Under the pieces are notes generated by a model that saw only the letters and a program-made list of their open reading frames with translations, was not told where the DNA came from and made no database searches. Position numbers and translations under genes: made by a program. Of a stretch of 16,529 nt of DNA, positions 12,763 to 16,529 are shown piece by piece. Every line of letters begins with the position of its first letter. Within the stretch, counting starts at the first letter, position 1. Origin of the DNA: Streptosporangiaceae bacterium (GTDB lineage Bacteria; Actinomycetota; Actinomycetes; Streptosporangiales; Streptosporangiaceae); NCBI GenBank assembly GCA_030045295.1, contig JASIGD010000389.1, positions 1 through 16,529 on the forward strand, written 5' to 3'.

Positions 12763-13716
12763 CTAGCCCGCGAGGAACGGCAGCAGTTGGGCCAGGAACT
12801 GGCTCGGATGCTCCAGGTGCGGGATATGCCCGCAGTCTGGCACCACCACCCGCGTGCAGCGGGGAATATCCTGGGCGGCCGCCGCGGAAAGCGCTACGAA
12901 GTCGCCCAGCCGGGCGGCGTCGGCCGGGGCGGCGTATTGGCCGAGCGGAACGACGTGGTCTTCGGCTCCCACGACGAGCAGCACCGGCGGCGCGAGCCGC
13001 TGATACTCATAGCGGACCGGCTGCTGGTAGATCATCTGGAAGGTGAGCGCCGCGGCCCGCGCCCACCGCGGATACTCGGCGCTGAGCGTCACCCGGACCA
13101 GGACGTCCGCCAGTGGTTCCCATACGTTGGGGTCGGGATTGACGAAGTATCCCTGCACGTAGCCGCGGATCGTGGCCGGGTCGGTCCAGTGCAATTCGTG
13201 CTGGTAAAGCGTCTCCTCCGATTGCGGCGGAATATCGGTCCGGTAATCGGCCAGGCCCAGCGGATCCTCCAGGACCAGGTGCGTCACGCGATCGGGATAC
13301 ATCAGCGTGAAGCGCACCGCGGTCATCCCGCCGGTCGAGTGGCCCAGCACCGCGACCGGCCCGACGCCGAGATGATCCAGCAGCGCCGCGGTATTGGCCG
13401 CCAGCAGCTGGAAGCTGTAATGAATGTCAGGCTTGGATGACTTGCCCCAGCCGATCTGATCTGGCGCGACCACCCGGTACCCGGCCCCGGCCAGCGCCTC
13501 TATCACGTTCTGGAAGTAATAACAGCCGAACGCCTTGCCGTGCACCAGCACGACCGTCATCCCGTTCGGCTCCGCGCTCGGCGGGACATCCATATACGCC
13601 ATCGCGACCGACTGCAGGTCACTACTTGCCGACAGGAACCGGACAGGATACGGGTAGTCATACTCTTCAAGGCAGATACCTAGAGCCGACAGCGAAGCTG
13701 ACGCCGTTTCCTTCAT
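12763..13716 (-). CDS. Alpha/beta hydrolase
   Basis: A 317-aa alpha/beta-hydrolase-fold enzyme. The catalytic triad is S127 in the nucleophile elbow GHSTGG (125-130), D253 in VVGAEDHVVP and H297 in DCGHIPHLEHP. The oxyanion-hole strand is LVHGKAFGCYYF (57-68), followed by PDQIGWGKSSKP (85-96). These last blocks are typical of a family of epoxide-hydrolase/haloperoxidase-like proteins beginning YPYPVRFL. Many Gram-negative members carry a signal peptide and this one has none. The substrate is unknown. The ATG at 13716 has GGGAGG (13726-13731, minus strand) nine bases upstream. An in-frame open stretch to 13899 has no family similarity. It is followed by a nested hairpin and then the GNAT gene. 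Confidence 0.92.
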   Translation of the reverse strand: MKETASASLSALGICLEEYDYPYPVRFLSASSDLQSVAMAYMDVPPSAEPNGMTVVLVHGKAFGCYYFQNVIEALAGAGYRVVAPDQIGWGKSSKPDIHYSFQLLAANTAALLDHLGVGPVAVLGHSTGGMTAVRFTLMYPDRVTHLVLEDPLGLADYRTDIPPQSEETLYQHELHWTDPATIRGYVQGYFVNPDPNVWEPLADVLVRVTLSAEYPRWARAAALTFQMIYQQPVRYEYQRLAPPVLLVVGAEDHVVPLGQYAAPADAARLGDFVALSAAAAQDIPRCTRVVVPDCGHIPHLEHPSQFLAQLLPFLAG

Positions 13717-14244
13717 GAGCGCGCACCTCCCGGCGAGATAGTGACAACTCTGCAGTGCTGGTGATCCCAGTTGGCCTGGGGACCAGGGCCGGGCCCGAGG
13801 CCGCCGCGCGGCTGACCTGGTCGCGGCTCGCCGCCGGGCTGATGATCTCTTGATGCCTGCCCCGTCCCCGAGCGTAAGCCGCAGGGCGCGCTCTTCCATC
13901 GGTCGCCCGCCACAAACCCGGCATCAGGCATGGTCTCGCGAGCACAGGTTTTGGTGCCGGAATCCTCCTGTACCCGCTGCTAGGTGCAGTTGCGGACCGT
14001 CGAAAGGCACGCTGACCTGCTCCGAGCCCGGCGGCTGCGTCTATCCCTACTCCGGGCCGGCGGCAGCCCAGGGCTAAGCTGAGCTCTCGACATGGTGAAC
14101 AACTCCGCCGCGGGCACGCTCAACGAGGCATCGGTGCCAGCCGGAAGTACCTGTGCGTCGGGAACCGCGAACTGCGGGCACCACCCGTCGGGCACCCGTC
14201 TCGTCGTCCGGCATATGGCCGCGCTCAAATTAAGGCCAGTGGTT
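13717..14244. other. Intergenic region of about 530 bp without a supported gene
   Basis: This divergent gap holds the upstream region of the hydrolase (minus strand) and of the beta-propeller gene (plus strand). Short reading frames on both strands lack ribosome sites, GC3 bias and recognisable families. The hairpin CCTGG-GGA-CCAGG at 13775-13787 and the separated repeat CCGGCA (13918-13923) and TGCCGG (13955-13960) are weak. No clear promoter or RNA gene was recognised. Confidence 0.5.
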
Positions 14245-15078
14245 ATGCGCATCCTTGTCACCAGCGCCAGCGGAGCGAACGGCAACGGCTTCGGCGCGCT
14301 ACTGGGCTTCGGTCCCGAGGGCGAATTTCTTGGGCCTTTCAGCAACGATGCGCGGATCGCCGATCCGCGTGGCCTATCTCTTGACCCATCGGGCGCGCTC
14401 GTCTACCTGAACAGCGGCGACGACCGTATCCTGGCGCTTGATCAGCACGGACACGTTGTGCGCGACTCAGGACGGATACCCCGACTCGACCCAGGAGGCG
14501 GCACGTTCGGGCCCGATGGCCGGTACTACATCGGCTCGCGCCGCCGACGCACGATACTGGCCCTGCCTGCTGCCCTGGACGGGGAGGCGGAAAGCCTTCT
14601 CCCAGACGACGTCGTCCCGTTCCCGCGCGGGTTCGGCTTCGGAGGCGACGGCCGGCTCTACCTCGCGTCAGGAATCGGACCCTCCGGAGAAGGCGAGAAC
14701 ACCGTCCTCGTGTTCGACCACGCCGGAACACTGCGCACGCCTCGCCTGGTCACCGACCCCGAGCTGAGCCCTCTTGACCTGACGATCGCTCCCGGCGGGA
14801 ACCTCGTCGTCGCCAGCGAATGGCCGTTCGGCGCTGCGGACGCCGTGACGAGCGTGCGCGAATATGACCCGGCCACCGGGCATCTCGTGCGTGTCCTCAG
14901 GGCGGAACGCTCCGTCGGATTCCGCAGGCCGCGAGGACTGAGATTCGGTCCAGGCGGTCACCTGTACTGCACGGGGGAAGACCACGTTGTAGCTTTCGAC
15001 TTCTTTACCGGCAGCTTTCTCGGCCCGGCCGTGCAATTCACCCGCCTCAACGGGCAGGCGCTGGTGCTCATCGCGTAA
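14245..15078 (+). CDS. NHL/SMP-30-like beta-propeller protein
   Basis: A 277-aa protein built of repeated blade units. Clear blades are PRGLSLDPSGALVYLNSGDDRILALD (41-66), PRGFGFGGDGRLYLASG (127-143) with NTVLVFD, SPLDLTIAPGGNLVVASE (175-192) with VREYDPATG, and PRGLRFGPGGHLYCTGEDHVVAFD (228-252). Such folds are found in gluconolactonase/LRE-like enzymes and in binding proteins. Metal ligands of a true SMP-30 lactonase could not be placed. The start at ATG 14245 (MRILVTSASGANGNG) is where family similarity begins, with AAGG (14232-14235) nine bases upstream. An in-frame ATG at 14092 would add 51 residues with no similarity. No signal peptide is present from 14245. The S9 peptidase gene follows after 52 bp, so the two may be co-transcribed. 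Confidence 0.78.
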   Translation: MRILVTSASGANGNGFGALLGFGPEGEFLGPFSNDARIADPRGLSLDPSGALVYLNSGDDRILALDQHGHVVRDSGRIPRLDPGGGTFGPDGRYYIGSRRRRTILALPAALDGEAESLLPDDVVPFPRGFGFGGDGRLYLASGIGPSGEGENTVLVFDHAGTLRTPRLVTDPELSPLDLTIAPGGNLVVASEWPFGAADAVTSVREYDPATGHLVRVLRAERSVGFRRPRGLRFGPGGHLYCTGEDHVVAFDFFTGSFLGPAVQFTRLNGQALVLIA

Positions 15079-15130
15079 TTGCCGGTAAGCGGCTGTGCAA
15101 TTTGCCTGGTTGTGTGGCAACGTGCATTTC

Positions 15131-16529
15131 ATGCGCCTTGACCTGAATCGCCTGCTTGAAACCCGGCTATTCCAGGCTTTCGATGTCGACGGGTCCGGCC
15201 GGGTGCTGGCCGGCAGCGATGAGACCGGCTGCACGCAGCTGATCGAGATCGCCGGCGATGGCGTTGTGACGCCGCTTACCGCACTGCCGGGCGCGTGCAC
15301 CGGACGGTACGTGCCCGGGGAGCGCACGGTGATCGTGTCGCACGACGAGGGCGGCAATGAACGTTCCCAGCTGTCTCTGCTCAGGCTGCCCAGGGAAAAC
15401 GCCGCGACCGAGGATGACCTGGAGCCGCTGGTGCGTGACCCGCGGTACATCCATACGCTCACCGACGTGGCGCCCGGCCGGATCTGCTACCTGACCAATC
15501 GCCGGAATGGCGTCGCCTTCGACCCGGTGATCCGCGACCTGGCCGGCGGCACCGAGCGGACCATCAATCTCGGTGACCACAGGTTCGAAGAAGCACTCAT
15601 CTCCCCCGACGGCAGGTGGCTTGCGCTGACAGTCGCGTCCCCCGTCACCGCCGCCGCCGACCATGTCGCCCTGGTCGACCTGACCATCCCGCCGGACGGC
15701 GAGCAGGTGACGCTGGTGACCCCGCCCGACGCGTCGGCGATAAACCGCGCTCTGGCCTGGGCGCCGGGCAGCGACGCCTTGATCTTCAGCTCCAACAACG
15801 ACCGCGAGTTCATCGCGGTGGCACGTTACGATCTGGCCAAGCAGCAGCTGACCTGGCTAGTCACCGACGACACCGCCGACCTGACCGGCTGGCTCTCGCC
15901 GGACGGCGCTACGCTGCTCGTCGAGCGCAACGACGACGGCGCCTCGGAGCTGGCCCTTTATCAAGCAGCCGGCGCCGGCCGCAGGATCCGCGACCTGCCG
16001 CTGCCGGCCGTCGGCACGATCAACAGTCCCCGGCTCGCCCACCCCAAATGGGCGCCGGATTCCCGGAGTATCGCCTTGTCGATCAGCAGCCCCGAGCTCC
16101 CGGGCGACGCGCTGCTCCTCGATGTCGGGTCCCCCGACGCAAGCACCGGCGGAAACCAGGTGCGCAGGCTCACCCATTCGGCGCGCGCGTTCGGCGCTGA
16201 GGCCCCGGTTCTCCCGGAGCAGCATCGGGTGCCGACAGCCGACGGCGAGATGGTGCCTTGCCGCGTCTACCGGCATCCAGATCAACGCAAGCCAGATCAC
16301 GCAGACCTGGCCGGGAGCGCGGTCCTGGTCGTGCACGGCGGTCCCGAGGTACAGGCCCGGCAGGATTTCGACGCGGTCGTCCAAGCGCTCGCCGCCGCCG
16401 GTCACACCGTCCTGGTCCCGAACGTCCGCGGCTCGACGGGCTACGGCAAGCGTTGGTATACCGCGGACGACAAGCACCGCCGTCTCGACTCGGTCTCCGA
16501 CCTCGCTGCCCTGCACGCTTACCTGCCCA
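15131..16529 (+). CDS. S9-family (prolyl-oligopeptidase-type) peptidase, 3' truncated
   Basis: The frame from ATG 15131 stays open to the window end (466 codons). Residues 1 to about 370 form a beta-propeller with WD40/TolB-like units (ISPDGRWLALTV, LAWAPGSDALIFSSNND, WLSPDGATLLVERNDD, KWAPDSRSIALSIS). The propeller restricts substrate access in S9 enzymes. The alpha/beta-hydrolase domain then begins. The oxyanion-hole motif HGGP is at 402-405 and NVRGSTGYGKRW, just before the nucleophile elbow, is near 428-439. The catalytic Ser, Asp and His lie beyond the window, so activity cannot be judged. No signal peptide is seen, suggesting a cytoplasmic peptidase. The start has no Shine-Dalgarno sequence. 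The propeller-protein gene lies 52 bp upstream. Confidence 0.85.
   Translation, partial: MRLDLNRLLETRLFQAFDVDGSGRVLAGSDETGCTQLIEIAGDGVVTPLTALPGACTGRYVPGERTVIVSHDEGGNERSQLSLLRLPRENAATEDDLEPLVRDPRYIHTLTDVAPGRICYLTNRRNGVAFDPVIRDLAGGTERTINLGDHRFEEALISPDGRWLALTVASPVTAAADHVALVDLTIPPDGEQVTLVTPPDASAINRALAWAPGSDALIFSSNNDREFIAVARYDLAKQQLTWLVTDDTADLTGWLSPDGATLLVERNDDGASELALYQAAGAGRRIRDLPLPAVGTINSPRLAHPKWAPDSRSIALSISSPELPGDALLLDVGSPDASTGGNQVRRLTHSARAFGAEAPVLPEQHRVPTADGEMVPCRVYRHPDQRKPDHADLAGSAVLVVHGGPEVQARQDFDAVVQALAAAGHTVLVPNVRGSTGYGKRWYTADDKHRRLDSVSDLAALHAYLP

Noticed and set aside
2474..13716. A biosynthetic gene cluster made of three methyltransferases, hydrolases and an acetyltransferase
   Set aside because: The genes lie on different strands, are separated by terminators and housekeeping genes, and no scaffold-building enzyme is present.
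14092..14244. In-frame upstream extension of the beta-propeller protein
   Set aside because: The 51 extra residues have no propeller or signal-peptide character and the family start sits at 14245.

Overview
The window is very GC-rich (about 70 percent), with strong G/C preference at third codon positions, frequent GTG starts and gene families typical of actinomycetes (MT0933-like antitoxin, NERD protein, DUF1648 membrane protein, LRE-type beta-propeller, CRP-type regulator without cysteines). It most likely comes from the chromosome of a filamentous or soil actinobacterium. The genus cannot be told from the sequence. No tRNA, rRNA, CRISPR array, transposase or integrase was seen.

Left edge (1-2300): the C-terminal part of a VirD4/TraD/FtsK-like conjugative coupling ATPase is followed by a small membrane-anchored J-domain protein that overlaps it by four bases. 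A convergent NERD-domain (nuclease-related) protein comes next. The first two genes look like the tail of an integrative or conjugative element transfer module. Whether the NERD gene belongs to it is unknown.

Middle left (2474-6893): short mostly single-gene units. Two unrelated SAM methyltransferases are convergent and share 50 bp at their 3' ends. A YegP-family small protein and an MT0933-like small protein converge on a perfect palindromic terminator. A DUF1648 membrane protein follows, then a histidyl-tRNA synthetase of the Bacteroidetes/eukaryote-like sequence subtype and an isochorismatase-family hydrolase. Four genes here have a TANNNT hexamer 6-7 nt before a GTG codon, which suggests leaderless transcripts.

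Centre (6909-10472): an MBL-fold hydrolase and an archaeal-type ATP-dependent DNA ligase are divergent. Their leaders carry the same nonamer in mirror orientation, and a 9-codon upstream ORF overlaps the ligase start. A third SAM methyltransferase follows.

Right part (10473-16529): a regulatory region holds an 18-bp tandem repeat and two palindromes 22 bp apart. One of them is close to a CRP box. It precedes a 68-aa orphan ORF, a strong terminator and a CRP/FNR-family regulator. Then come a GNAT acetyltransferase and an alpha/beta hydrolase (both minus strand, separated by nested inverted repeats), a stretch of about 530 bp without a supported gene, a beta-propeller protein, and the first 466 codons of an S9 (prolyl-oligopeptidase-type) peptidase cut by the window end.

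Most genes look like independent housekeeping or accessory functions. The places with most unexplained structure are the 10.5-12.1 kb regulatory neighbourhood, the ligase/MBL divergent leader and the conjugation-gene remnant at the left edge.
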